A stretch of 64,000 nt of DNA from JBQTIY01 sp052387675 (GTDB lineage Bacteria; Planctomycetota; B15-G4), in the NCBI GenBank assembly GCA_052387675.1, contig JBQTIY010000012.1, positions 3,582 through 67,581 on the forward strand, given 5' to 3'. The first letter of the stretch is position 1; each line of letters starts with the position of its first letter. The notes beneath the pieces were generated by a model. That model saw only the letters and a program-made list of their open reading frames with translations. It had not been told where the DNA came from and made no database searches. Below, piece by piece: positions 32,800 to 40,966 of this stretch. Made by a program: the position numbers and the translations under genes.

Positions 32800-34398
32800 T
32801 CAGCCGCCGATGGCCACGAAGATTCCGCGGTTTTCGCGGGCCAAGCGCTCGAAGTCGTCGCCGCCAAACTCCCCCACGTAGATCACGTGGATCTGCACGC
32901 CCCGAAATTCGTTCACTCGGCGCACCTCGTTGCGGATGACGCTCATGTCCACGCTCTTGCCCACCGTGGGCTCGCCATCGGTGAGGAAATAGATTGTGTC
33001 CAGCGGGGTCTTGGGCGCGGCGAGCACGAGTTCACCGCGACCCTTATCACCATCTACGGACTCGCCGAGTGCGCTCATGAGCGCCAGGTGCGTGTTCGTG
33101 GCGCCTTCGCTGGTACTGCCTGAACTGAGTCCGGTCTGGTCCTTGAAGGCGTCGGCCTGCCCGCCGAGCGGCTTGAGCCGCGCCACCCAGGCCAGCGCGT
33201 TGTTCTTGTTGAGCACATTGGCCTTGACGGTGTCCTTCTTCCACGGAAAGACGTTCGTGGCAAAGGCGATGACATTGAAGGAGGTCGTGTCGGGCAGTTC
33301 CTTGATCGTGTGGCTGAGTTCCTCCTTCACGATGGCCAGGCGCTGCAACGAGGAGTACGTGCGGCCGGTTGCCTTGAGACGTTCCGGGTCGCCGAAGGGC
33401 GTCTCCATGCTGCCGGAGACATCGATGACGAAGAGAATGTTCTCCGACTTGGTCTCCAAGCCCAGGAAGGACTTCTTGCCCTTGCTGTACTTGGTGCCCT
33501 CGCGTTCGGCCTTCTCTTGCGCGGCGCGCACGGCCTCCAGATCCGGGATCTTGAACGTGGATTCGGCGCGATCCCACCAGGTAAGCCAGGTGGTCGGTTC
33601 GTCGCCGAAGTCGCGCAGCGTGACGGCTTTGAGCGTGGAGTAGGCGTCGCCGGATAAGCGGCCGGTCTCGGTGCCGAGCATTCCGATGAGGCTGCGCACG
33701 GCCGCCTTCAGCCGCAGCGGGATGACCGCTTCGATAGCCTTGGCGCGAATCCGCCAATCGGCATGCTGCAGCGCGGCCAGCACCGCGTCGGTGGCGCCCT
33801 CGGTGCTGCCGATCTCGATGAGCGCCGACAGGGCCGCGAGGGATTCGACCTCATCGCCACCCAGCACGACTTGCGTGAGCAGCGGGCAGGCACGCGGATC
33901 CTTGAGATGCCCCAGCGCGGCCATGCCGGCGACGCGCAGCAGGGGTTCCTTCTCGGTGAGCAGCGCCGTGAGCGGGAAGTACGCGCTTTCCTGCCGCATG
34001 GCGCCCAGCGCCTCGGCGGCGCCTCCGCGCACGGCCACGCGCTTGGCGTATTTCTTGCCCAGCAAGACTTCGTCGGCCAGCCACGTGGCCGTCTCCGGCC
34101 GGGTGTGCAGACAGAGCGCGTCGATAGCGGCGCGCCGCACGGTGAAGTCCTCGTCCTCGAAAGCCTTGGCCAGGGCCTGGGCTGCGGGCAGCGAATCGAT
34201 GCCGCGCAGCACCATGACGGCTTCCAGCCGTTCCTGTGGTGAACGCTCCTTGGTGTAGAAGCGATGAAACTCCGCGACAGCGTCGGCCCCCTCGGATGCC
34301 TGTGCCTGGAGCGGCCGGGCACCCAGCGCTCCCAGGGTCAGCAGCAGGATCAGGGCCAGTAGCGGCAGCCCGAACGGCGACTTCCAGCGACACTCCAT
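32800..34398 (-). CDS. Secreted HEAT-repeat / von Willebrand A protein
   Basis: A 532-residue exported protein with a signal peptide ending PLQAQA (~1-33). Residues ~45-250 are HEAT/PBS-lyase-like helical repeats (RRAAIDALCLHTRPETATWLA, VRGGAAEALGAM, LRVAGMAALGHLKDP, WRIRAKAIEAVIPL). A linker leads into a VWA domain (~318-530) with a complete MIDAS: DVSGS, a Thr in EGATNTH and the Asp in FLTDGEP. Such domains bind protein partners through a divalent cation, and no enzyme activity is expected. The ATG at 34407 overlaps a TAGGAT -10 hexamer, so the in-frame ATG at 34398, seven bases after it, is preferred. It is divergent from the amgK operon. Confidence 0.82.
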   Translation of the reverse strand: MECRWKSPFGLPLLALILLLTLGALGARPLQAQASEGADAVAEFHRFYTKERSPQERLEAVMVLRGIDSLPAAQALAKAFEDEDFTVRRAAIDALCLHTRPETATWLADEVLLGKKYAKRVAVRGGAAEALGAMRQESAYFPLTALLTEKEPLLRVAGMAALGHLKDPRACPLLTQVVLGGDEVESLAALSALIEIGSTEGATDAVLAALQHADWRIRAKAIEAVIPLRLKAAVRSLIGMLGTETGRLSGDAYSTLKAVTLRDFGDEPTTWLTWWDRAESTFKIPDLEAVRAAQEKAEREGTKYSKGKKSFLGLETKSENILFVIDVSGSMETPFGDPERLKATGRTYSSLQRLAIVKEELSHTIKELPDTTSFNVIAFATNVFPWKKDTVKANVLNKNNALAWVARLKPLGGQADAFKDQTGLSSGSTSEGATNTHLALMSALGESVDGDKGRGELVLAAPKTPLDTIYFLTDGEPTVGKSVDMSVIRNEVRRVNEFRGVQIHVIYVGEFGGDDFERLARENRGIFVAIGG

Positions 34399-34405
34399 GG
34401 GCGTC

Positions 34406-34411
34406 ATCCTA
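34406..34411 (-). promoter_or_regulatory. Putative -10 (TAGGAT), leaderless start of the HEAT-VWA gene
   Basis: TAGGAT then GACGCCC (7 bases) then ATG 34398. The hexamer overlaps the longer candidate start at 34407. Confidence 0.45.
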
Positions 34412-34493
34412 GACGCAGAGGCGGCCTAGGTGAAGCCGCGCTCCTCAGGCTTCAGGCATCCTCGTGACAGGAGAACTCGTCTCCGACGACCGC

Positions 34494-34499
34494 TAGACT
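34494..34499 (+). promoter_or_regulatory. Putative -10 (TAGACT) of the amgK operon
   Basis: GCTAGACT with predicted transcription start near the ATG at 34507, seven bases on. That ATG opens a six-codon frame ending in the GTGA that starts amgK. GGAGG at 34509-34513 could instead serve as the Shine-Dalgarno for GTG 34524. Confidence 0.4.
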
Positions 34500-34506
34500 G
34501 GCCGAG

Positions 34507-34527
34507 ATGGAGGCTCGCGAAGCGTGA
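34507..34527 (+). other. Possible six-codon upstream ORF (MEAREA) coupled to amgK
   Basis: ATG GAG GCT CGC GAA GCG TGA. Its stop overlaps the amgK GTG as GTGA, the same overlap used between genes elsewhere in the window. It may be coincidental, because GGAGG inside it is also a good ribosome-binding site for amgK. Confidence 0.25.
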
Positions 34528-35444
34528 ATCACGGTCTGGAGGCAGCGGCACTCGAGTCCGAGCGCAGCAAGCCTCTGGCCAGCGCCTCCTTCACTTGGCT
34601 GCCGGGCGAAGCCAGTGGCCGCCGCTACGCGCGGCTCGTTCAGCCTCGGCGCTATGAGCTGGCCACCGCCATCGCCATGCTCTTTCCGCGCGGCACTCCG
34701 GCCGACGAAGTGCGCCGCGTGGTGCGTTCGACAGAACTGCTGGGCCAGGCGGGCATTCCTGTCCCGGTGATCCACGACAGCGATGCGCACGCGGGGTGGA
34801 TCCTGCAGGAGGATCTCGGCGATGAGACGCTGGCCCGCGTCCTGGCTGCCGAGGGGCCGCGCGCCGAGCGCTACTACACTGAGGCGCTGACGATCCTCGA
34901 GCGACTGCACGAGATCCCCAGCCTGGCCACGTCGCCGCAGCCTCCGCTCGACACTGAGCGCCTGCGCCGCGAGCTGCAGCTCTTCGCCGAGACGGCCATC
35001 TCGCCCGGCGAAGCACCGGGCCGCGCCTTGAGCGACGATCTCGACACTCTCGTCGCAGCCTGCCTGCACGCGCCAACGCTGCTCTGCCATCGGGACTATC
35101 ACGCTCGCAATCTCATGGTGCAGGGCCAGCGCGTGCGTGTGCTCGATCACCAGGATGCCCTGCTGGGGCCGGCACCCTACGACCGGGTTTCCCTGGCCTT
35201 CGACCCCTACGTTGTGCTCACCGACGACCTACGTGACCGGCTCGCGGGCGCGGAGCCGCACACGGGAGCGGTGGCCGTGCAGCGCCTCTGCAAGGCCATC
35301 GGCACCTACGCCAGCAAGGGCGCTGAGTGGCGCCAGTGGATGGCCCCTGCGGCCCGGCAGGCCCGGCGGCTCATGCAGCGGCACGCCCTGCGCCTGCCCG
35401 TGCTTGAGGCGGCGCTGGCCCCGCTGAGCCTGGCCGTTCCGTGA
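34524..35444 (+). CDS. amgK: AmgK-like sugar 1-kinase (aminoglycoside phosphotransferase fold)
   Basis: A 306-residue APH-fold kinase. AmgK phosphorylates MurNAc or GlcNAc at C1 in peptidoglycan recycling. Visible features are WLPGEASGRRYARL at the N terminus, the catalytic LLCHRDYHARNLMVQ (~189-203) and VLDHQDALLGPAPYDRVSLAFD (~207-228). The last corresponds to the AmgK DFQDA...GP..YD signature, with His replacing Phe. A sugar-nucleotidyltransferase gene follows with a GTGA overlap, as in amgK-murU pairs, which strengthens the call. The GTG start is the only one that gives a complete N terminus, and GGAGG lies ten bases upstream. A general hydroxymethyl-sugar kinase is the main alternative. 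Confidence 0.72.
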   Translation: MNHGLEAAALESERSKPLASASFTWLPGEASGRRYARLVQPRRYELATAIAMLFPRGTPADEVRRVVRSTELLGQAGIPVPVIHDSDAHAGWILQEDLGDETLARVLAAEGPRAERYYTEALTILERLHEIPSLATSPQPPLDTERLRRELQLFAETAISPGEAPGRALSDDLDTLVAACLHAPTLLCHRDYHARNLMVQGQRVRVLDHQDALLGPAPYDRVSLAFDPYVVLTDDLRDRLAGAEPHTGAVAVQRLCKAIGTYASKGAEWRQWMAPAARQARRLMQRHALRLPVLEAALAPLSLAVP

Positions 35445-36469
35445 GCGGCGGCGCGCTGCACGCGGCGTCCTCCGCTGATGCCCGCTGCGAGTCCGCCATT
35501 CAGCAGGCGATTGTGCTGTGCGCCGGAGAGGGCCGGCGGCTGCGGCCTTTCACCGAGCGGCGGCCCAAGCCGCTCTTTCCCTTCCTCAACCGGCCCATCC
35601 TTGAGCACATCCTCACCGGCTTGGCGCGGGCCGGCGTGCGGCGAGTGGCCTGCAATGCCTGGCATCTCGCGAGTCAGATCGAAGAGTTCGCCGCCGAGCG
35701 CCGCCCCGCTCTGCCACTCGAGCTGCATGTCGAGCGTGAGGAGGAGCTGCTCGGCACGGGCGGCGGGCTGCGCAATCTCAGCGACTGGCTGGCGCCGGGC
35801 CCCGTGCTCGTGGTGACCGGCGATGTCCTGGCAGATTTCGACTTCGCCGCGCTCGCCGCACACCACCGTCGTTTGCGCGAAAGCCGAGGCGCACAAGCCA
35901 CGATGGCGCTCACGCTGCGCGCCGATGTACACCAGTTCGGAGCCGTGCACTTCGATCCCGACCAGGGCCTGACCGACATTGTGGGCGTGCTGGGTCAGCC
36001 CGCCGCGCAGGTGGCAGTGAACGCCAGCGCGCATGTGCTCGAGCACGAGTTCTTGCAGCGCTTCCCGGCCGGGCCGTGCTGCTTCGTGCGGCAGGGCTAT
36101 CTGCCGGCGCTCGCCGCCGGTGTGGTCTGCGGCGCCTGGGTTCATCCTGGCGCCTGGCTGGAGCTAGGACATGCTGCGGCCATCCTCGAGGCTCAGCGTG
36201 CAGCCCTGGCGGGTGACTTTGCGGTGGCACCGGAACTCATGCAGGCTGGAGGCGTCCTGCGTCCCAGCGCCGGACAGGAACCCGATCTGATCAGCCGAAC
36301 GGCACGCGTGGATGAGCGCGCCGTGCTGCTGGGAGGCAATGTCATCGGGCCCGACTGCTTGGTGGGCCCGGACGCCCGGCTGTCCGGCTGCCTGCTCCTG
36401 CCAGGCGCCTCGGTTCCGGCCGGCGCTGTTCATCACCGTCAGATCCTCGAGGAAAGACACCCGGCGTGA
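35441..36469 (+). CDS. Sugar-1-phosphate nucleotidyltransferase (MurU-like, with hexapeptide tail)
   Basis: A 342-residue enzyme expected to transfer UMP or GMP to a sugar 1-phosphate. The nucleotidyltransferase domain (~22-260) has CAGEGRRLRPFTERRPKPLFPFLN, the Gly-rich loop and PKP signature, then GTGGGLRN and VVTGDVLADFD (metal-binding Asp). The last ~60 residues (ARVDERAVLLGGNVIGPDCLVG) are hexapeptide-like left-handed beta-helix turns. Classical MurU is ~225 residues and lacks them, so GDP-mannose or dTDP-glucose pyrophosphorylase relatives are alternatives. Pairing with an AmgK-like kinase argues for the MurU role (UDP-MurNAc salvage). It starts at GTG 35441 (GTGA) and is coupled to the next gene in the same way. 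Confidence 0.7.
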   Translation: MSGGALHAASSADARCESAIQQAIVLCAGEGRRLRPFTERRPKPLFPFLNRPILEHILTGLARAGVRRVACNAWHLASQIEEFAAERRPALPLELHVEREEELLGTGGGLRNLSDWLAPGPVLVVTGDVLADFDFAALAAHHRRLRESRGAQATMALTLRADVHQFGAVHFDPDQGLTDIVGVLGQPAAQVAVNASAHVLEHEFLQRFPAGPCCFVRQGYLPALAAGVVCGAWVHPGAWLELGHAAAILEAQRAALAGDFAVAPELMQAGGVLRPSAGQEPDLISRTARVDERAVLLGGNVIGPDCLVGPDARLSGCLLLPGASVPAGAVHHRQILEERHPA

Positions 36470-37116
36470 ACGGCCCGCGCATCTTCCTGATTTTTCTCGT
36501 GCTGGGCGGAGTGCTGCTCTGGGCAGCACTCGCGGGGGGACGCGGGGCTGACCTCAAGCGCGGACTGCTAGAGACCGACCGCGCCTTCGCGGCGGTCGAC
36601 AGCGAACTGCTGGCCCTCGATCCGGATTTTCAGGCGCTCCGCTCGCAGGACTGGCTGCTCGGTCTCAGCGAGGAACGCGATCTCATCGTGGCCGGCCTAG
36701 CCGGACTGCGCAGCCGGCGCGTGGCCCTCGTCACCGAAGATTCAGCGGATCCGCGTTTGCGCCTGCCCGCCCTGCGCGCCTTGGCCTTGGAGACGGACGA
36801 ACTCTGCGCGCGCGCCATCGAATTGCGGCGCCGGCTGGAAGGCTTGCGCAGCCTGCGTGAGCGTTCAGCGCCCGTCCTCGAACGGTCGCGCAAACTGCTC
36901 GAGCAGATTCAGGCGCGCCTCCCCGCTTCCGGCGAAGTGGTCCAGCGTGCAGCGGCGCTCGCCCGCGCGCTGGGCGAACGCGGTCCGCAGATCGACCTAG
37001 CCGAGCGCCTGCTGCGGGAGAACGTGGACCAGGGTCTGCAGCTCGGCGAGAGCACCCTTTCGGCACTTAACTCGCTCGTCGAACAGCAGGAAGCTCTCCT
37101 GCGCGAGCTGCCCTGA
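36466..37116 (+). CDS. Membrane-anchored coiled-coil protein, function unknown
   Basis: A 216-residue protein. One N-terminal membrane segment (IFLIFLVLGGVLLWAAL, ~6-22) acts as a signal anchor. The remainder is charged and helical with heptad-like Leu spacing (LRERSAPVLERSRKLLEQIQARLP, ALNSLVEQQEALLRELP), so a periplasmic coiled coil is likely. No family was recognised. It starts at GTG 36466, overlapping the nucleotidyltransferase stop, which makes it the third gene of the amgK operon and suggests an envelope role. It converges on the sulfatase-fold gene with ten bases between the stops. Confidence 0.65.
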   Translation: MNGPRIFLIFLVLGGVLLWAALAGGRGADLKRGLLETDRAFAAVDSELLALDPDFQALRSQDWLLGLSEERDLIVAGLAGLRSRRVALVTEDSADPRLRLPALRALALETDELCARAIELRRRLEGLRSLRERSAPVLERSRKLLEQIQARLPASGEVVQRAAALARALGERGPQIDLAERLLRENVDQGLQLGESTLSALNSLVEQQEALLRELP

Positions 37117-37126
37117 ACTGAGGCGC

Positions 37127-39007
37127 TTAGCCGCCGCCCGGAGTGACGGGGCCGAGTTCGGGGTGCTCGGGCCAGAGCTGGCGCAGACGTGCAGCGAGCT
37201 GCTCCGCTTCGGCGGTGAGACCGAGCGCGCGATGCGCGCGCCAGGAAACCGTGAGCAGTTCCAGGTGCTCAGGCCGCTCCAGCAGAGCCGCCGCCAGTCG
37301 TTGCCGGGCCTGCTCGGCCTGACCTAGGAGCAGTTCGGCGGAGGCGCGCAGCGCGATCGTCCGCGGATCGCGCGCGTCGAGTTGCAGCGCCCGATCGAGC
37401 GTCTCCGCGGCGCGAGTCACGGCCTCGACTCCGGCCTCCGCCGCCTGAAGTTCAAGACGACCCTGCTCTAAGAGCAGGGCCGCCGTCGGCCTGAGGGCCG
37501 TCGCCCGCCGCAGCAAACTCAGCGCCTCAAGGTCTCGATGCAGCGCCGCGAGCGCCTGAGCACGGAGCAGCAACAGTTCGGGAATCTCGCCCTCGTCCTC
37601 GCGTTCAGGCAGGGCGGCCAGGGCGTCGTCGGGCCGGTTTGCCGCCAGCGCCGACTGCGCCCGATCGAGGGCGCGGATGAGCGGCATCTCCGCGCGCGGA
37701 TCGCGCGGCGGGCGCAGCCCTTGCGGCGGCGGCACCGCACCGCCATAGCCCAGGGCGCTGAGCGTGTCGGCATCACCCGTGGATCGGCTCGCACGCGTCG
37801 GCTGGCTACTCAGGACGCGTGTCTGCAGCGCGTGCTGGTCGCCCGGCGCAGCGCGCAACTCGGCGGGATCCTGAGCCAGATCGAAGAGGGTCCAGGCGGG
37901 AGGCGCCGAGGCCTCCGCACCGACGAGCTTGAGCGTGTCGCAGCGCACGCCAATGAGCGGTGAGAAGCCGTAGTAGAACCAGGGCACACGGGTTTCGAGC
38001 GGCAGTGCGCGACCCGGCTGCGGGGTCCAAAACGAAGCGCCGTCGACGGCACTCAGCGGCTGCAGGTCCAGCGCGCTCAGCAGCGACGGCGCCACATCGA
38101 GAATGGAAACGACGTCCTGGCGACGGCTCCCAGCGCGCAGAGCGGCCTCCGCCTCGGGCAGCGCCAGCCGGCCGGGCGCGCCGAGCCAGGCCACCAGCAG
38201 TGGAATGTGGAGCGTGGACTCGTAGAGCTGCAGGCCGTGCGTCTCTTCACCGTGCTCGCCCAATCCTTCGCCGTGATCGCTCGTGACCAGCACGAGCACC
38301 GGACCGGAGGCCTGGGCCTGCACACCCTCCAGCAGCCGTCCAATCTGCTGGTCGGCGAAACGCACCTCCTGCAGATAGGCGGCCCGATCGGTCCCGCTGG
38401 CAGCCCCGGGCGCGGCGTAAGGCGCGTGGGGATCAAAGAGGTGGACCCAGGCGAAGAAGGCCGGCTCTGCAAAACCACTCCAGCGCAGGGCTGCGTCGAC
38501 GGTGTGGTCGCCGCGGCGCTCCAGCGCAGCCGGTGGCCCGCCCGGTACCGCCAGTTGGTCGTCGTACACGGCGAAGCCCGGCGCAAGGCCGTGTCGTCGA
38601 TCGAGCACGACAGCGGAGACAAAGGCAGCCGTCTCATAGCCCTGCGCTGCGAAGCGCTCGGTCAGACTGGCCGCCGGAAACTCTGCGGGAGCCAGTCCGT
38701 TCACGCTGAGTCCGTGCCGAGCTGGCCGTGCTCCCGTGAAGAGCGAAGCATGCGCTGGCAGAGTCAGCGGAGTCACGGTTGTGGCCTGCAGAAAGCTGAC
38801 TCCGCGCGTAGCCAGCGCGTCCAGGTGCGGGGTCGTGGCCGTTTCGGCGCCCCAGGCTGACACGGCATCGGCGCGCAGGGTGTCGACCGTGATGATCAGC
38901 ACCGAGGGCCGTGGCGCCGGCGGCCCGCAGCCGAGGAGACTCAGCAGCCCGGCGGTCACCACCAGCGCTGGCAGCCGTTTGCGAAGTGTGCCCCGCAGCC
39001 TGCTCAT
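37127..39007 (-). CDS. Sulfatase-fold lipoprotein with TPR tail, non-canonical active site
   Basis: A 626-residue exported protein with signal and lipobox LLSLLGC (Cys ~27). The alkaline phosphatase/sulfatase domain (~35-400) has IITVDTLRADAVSAWG (metal-binding Asp) and VTSDHGEGLGEHGEETHG. The position of the sulfatase C/S-x-P-x-R motif reads PLTLPAHASLFTG. A Thr is where formylglycine would form and no Arg follows, so a classical sulfatase mechanism is unlikely. Phosphotransferases of this superfamily use Thr, so a phosphoester substrate is an option. The C-terminal ~200 residues contain TPR-like repeats. Its start overlaps the selB stop (ATGA). Confidence 0.75.
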   Translation of the reverse strand: MSRLRGTLRKRLPALVVTAGLLSLLGCGPPAPRPSVLIITVDTLRADAVSAWGAETATTPHLDALATRGVSFLQATTVTPLTLPAHASLFTGARPARHGLSVNGLAPAEFPAASLTERFAAQGYETAAFVSAVVLDRRHGLAPGFAVYDDQLAVPGGPPAALERRGDHTVDAALRWSGFAEPAFFAWVHLFDPHAPYAAPGAASGTDRAAYLQEVRFADQQIGRLLEGVQAQASGPVLVLVTSDHGEGLGEHGEETHGLQLYESTLHIPLLVAWLGAPGRLALPEAEAALRAGSRRQDVVSILDVAPSLLSALDLQPLSAVDGASFWTPQPGRALPLETRVPWFYYGFSPLIGVRCDTLKLVGAEASAPPAWTLFDLAQDPAELRAAPGDQHALQTRVLSSQPTRASRSTGDADTLSALGYGGAVPPPQGLRPPRDPRAEMPLIRALDRAQSALAANRPDDALAALPEREDEGEIPELLLLRAQALAALHRDLEALSLLRRATALRPTAALLLEQGRLELQAAEAGVEAVTRAAETLDRALQLDARDPRTIALRASAELLLGQAEQARQRLAAALLERPEHLELLTVSWRAHRALGLTAEAEQLAARLRQLWPEHPELGPVTPGGG

Positions 39008-40911
39008 GTCGCGCTCTCGATGCGCCGCAGAGTCCGGCGCTCTCCATGACGCACCGTCAGGCCGGCGGCATCGAAGTGCTCCAGCAGCGGAATCAAATAT
39101 TTGCGCGTCGTGCCGAGTTCGTCGCGCAGAGCGGGAATGTCAATCTCGCCGCCGCGGGCCCGGCCGTGCGCTACGAGCTGCTCACGCAGGCCAGCCAAAG
39201 TCTCCGCGAGATACCAATGTGGCCCCACGGCCACGATCTCACCGGCGCCCCGCAGCCGAGCCAGGAGCGCGTTCAGTTCACTTTCGGGCAGGCCGACCAG
39301 GGCGGCCGTCACGACAGGCGGCGCGAGGCCACCGACCTTGAGCCCCTGCAGGAGCCGCTCGCGAGCGGCCTTCAGAGTCGGATTGAGTGAGCCCGTGTGG
39401 CCGCGCCGCCGCACGCGTCCGCCGGCGGCGAGTTCGATGCGCTCGTCTCGGCCGAGCGCGACGCGCAGCCACGCTTCGTCGGAGTCGAGGCGAATGCGCA
39501 GTTCCGCCTGGTCCTCCCACTCACGCAGCGGATGTTCCCGGTGCAGGTGACGCAGAGCCTCGCAGGCCTCGTCGGCCAGGTCATCCAGCATGGACGCAGT
39601 CGCCCAGCGGCCCTCGCCGCTGGCCACGAGTTCGCCGGACTGAACCAGTGTCGCCAAGAGTCCGGGCAGCGCTTCCGGTGGCTGGCCGAGTTCCAAGGCC
39701 AACGCCTCGACATCCAGGCCCCGTCGGCCGGCGGCCCCGACCGCCACGAGCGCCAAGCGCGCGGGTTCCGCGCCCGCGGCGAGCCGTAGGCGCGCCTCGC
39801 TCAGCACGCGTTCCTTGAAGCGTTTCCAACGGCCGTCGCTGGAAGCCAGGACAGTGCCCCCGCCGAGCACCTCCAGCGTCGCGGCGTGGCGCAACAGGAA
39901 GCGGTCGCCTGGGGCGCACACGACGCGCTGCGGCAGCCGCACCTGAACAAAACCGTCCTGGCCCGGAGCCAGCAGATCCGCGTCGAGCAGCACGACTTCG
40001 CCGGGCAGTTCTGCCGTGCCGAAGTGGGCCAGGACCGCTGCGCGATTGCGCAGCGCCAACGCGTGAACATGCTGATAGTGACCTGAGATGTGCCGTCGGG
40101 CGGCGAAAGCTCCCGGCGCGGCCAGGACGTCTCCGCGCCGGACTTCGCTGCGGTCGAGTCCGGTCACGTTGAGCGCCGTGCTGTGTCCGGCACGCCCTCC
40201 GCTGCGGCTCTCGCCGTAGGCCTGGACACCGCGCACGCGCAAGAGCCGGTCGTGACCGACGAGTTCCAGCTCGTCACCGGGTGCGACGAGGCCGCTCACC
40301 GGCACACCGGTGACGACCGTCCCGTGTCCCGGCGCCGAGAACACGCGCTGCACCGGGAGACGGAAGGCACCGTGCGCCTCGCGGTCGGGTACGGCCGCGA
40401 TGAGCCGATCGAGTACCTGGCGGAACTCGGGCAGACCGCGGCCACTCAGCGCATCAACCGGCAAGATCGGCGCCCCCTCCAGAAAACTGCCGGCGAGCAG
40501 TGTGACCACGTCCAGCCGGGCCAGTTCCACGAGGTCGGCGTCGACGAGATCGATCTTGCTGAGCACGACGACACCCTGCCGGACTCCGAGCAAGTTGAGA
40601 ATCGCGAGATGCTCGCGAGTCTGCGGCATGACACCGTCGTCGGCGGCCACCACCAGGATGGCCACATCCACGGACGTGGCACCGGCCACCATGTTCTTCA
40701 CGAAGCGTTCGTGGCCAGGCACATCGATCATGCCGACGAGCGCACCGGAGTCGTGGCGATAGGGCGCAAACCCAAGATCGATCGTCATCCCCCGCTCACG
40801 CTCCTCGGCCAGCCGATCGGGATCCACGCCGGTGAGCGCCCTTACGAGCGAAGACTTGCCATGATCGACATGGCCGGCTGTTCCGAGGATCACACTGCGA
40901 ATGGCGCTCAT
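39004..40911 (-). CDS. selB: Selenocysteine-specific translation elongation factor
   Basis: GTPase that delivers Sec-tRNA to UGA codons marked by a SECIS element. The 635-residue length fits SelB. The GTPase domain has GTAGHVDHGKSSLVRALTG (G1), the RGMTIDLGF switch, DVPGHERFVKNM (G3) and LSKIDLVDAD (G4); two beta-barrel domains follow. The C-terminal ~270 residues are winged-helix repeats ending ELGTTRKYLIPLLEHFDAAGLTVRHGERRTLRR, the SelB-type SECIS-binding end. EF-Tu lacks this extension. The G2-region MTIDLGF is also the SelB form. No selA, selD, tRNA-Sec or evident selenoprotein gene lies in the window. It is coupled to the downstream sulfatase-fold gene. Confidence 0.93.
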   Translation of the reverse strand: MSAIRSVILGTAGHVDHGKSSLVRALTGVDPDRLAEERERGMTIDLGFAPYRHDSGALVGMIDVPGHERFVKNMVAGATSVDVAILVVAADDGVMPQTREHLAILNLLGVRQGVVVLSKIDLVDADLVELARLDVVTLLAGSFLEGAPILPVDALSGRGLPEFRQVLDRLIAAVPDREAHGAFRLPVQRVFSAPGHGTVVTGVPVSGLVAPGDELELVGHDRLLRVRGVQAYGESRSGGRAGHSTALNVTGLDRSEVRRGDVLAAPGAFAARRHISGHYQHVHALALRNRAAVLAHFGTAELPGEVVLLDADLLAPGQDGFVQVRLPQRVVCAPGDRFLLRHAATLEVLGGGTVLASSDGRWKRFKERVLSEARLRLAAGAEPARLALVAVGAAGRRGLDVEALALELGQPPEALPGLLATLVQSGELVASGEGRWATASMLDDLADEACEALRHLHREHPLREWEDQAELRIRLDSDEAWLRVALGRDERIELAAGGRVRRRGHTGSLNPTLKAARERLLQGLKVGGLAPPVVTAALVGLPESELNALLARLRGAGEIVAVGPHWYLAETLAGLREQLVAHGRARGGEIDIPALRDELGTTRKYLIPLLEHFDAAGLTVRHGERRTLRRIESAT

Positions 40912-40966
40912 GCCAGCCGGTTCGCAGGCCTATGGCCAGAGCCCGACAGCCGGCCCGGTCGGAGCC

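Noticed and set aside
37127..39007. Calling the gene a true formylglycine sulfatase
   Set aside because: The Cys/Ser-x-Pro-x-Arg motif is absent.
40912..40966. Possible tRNA-Sec or selA remnant next to selB
   Set aside because: The 55-base gap has no tRNA arms and no room for a gene.
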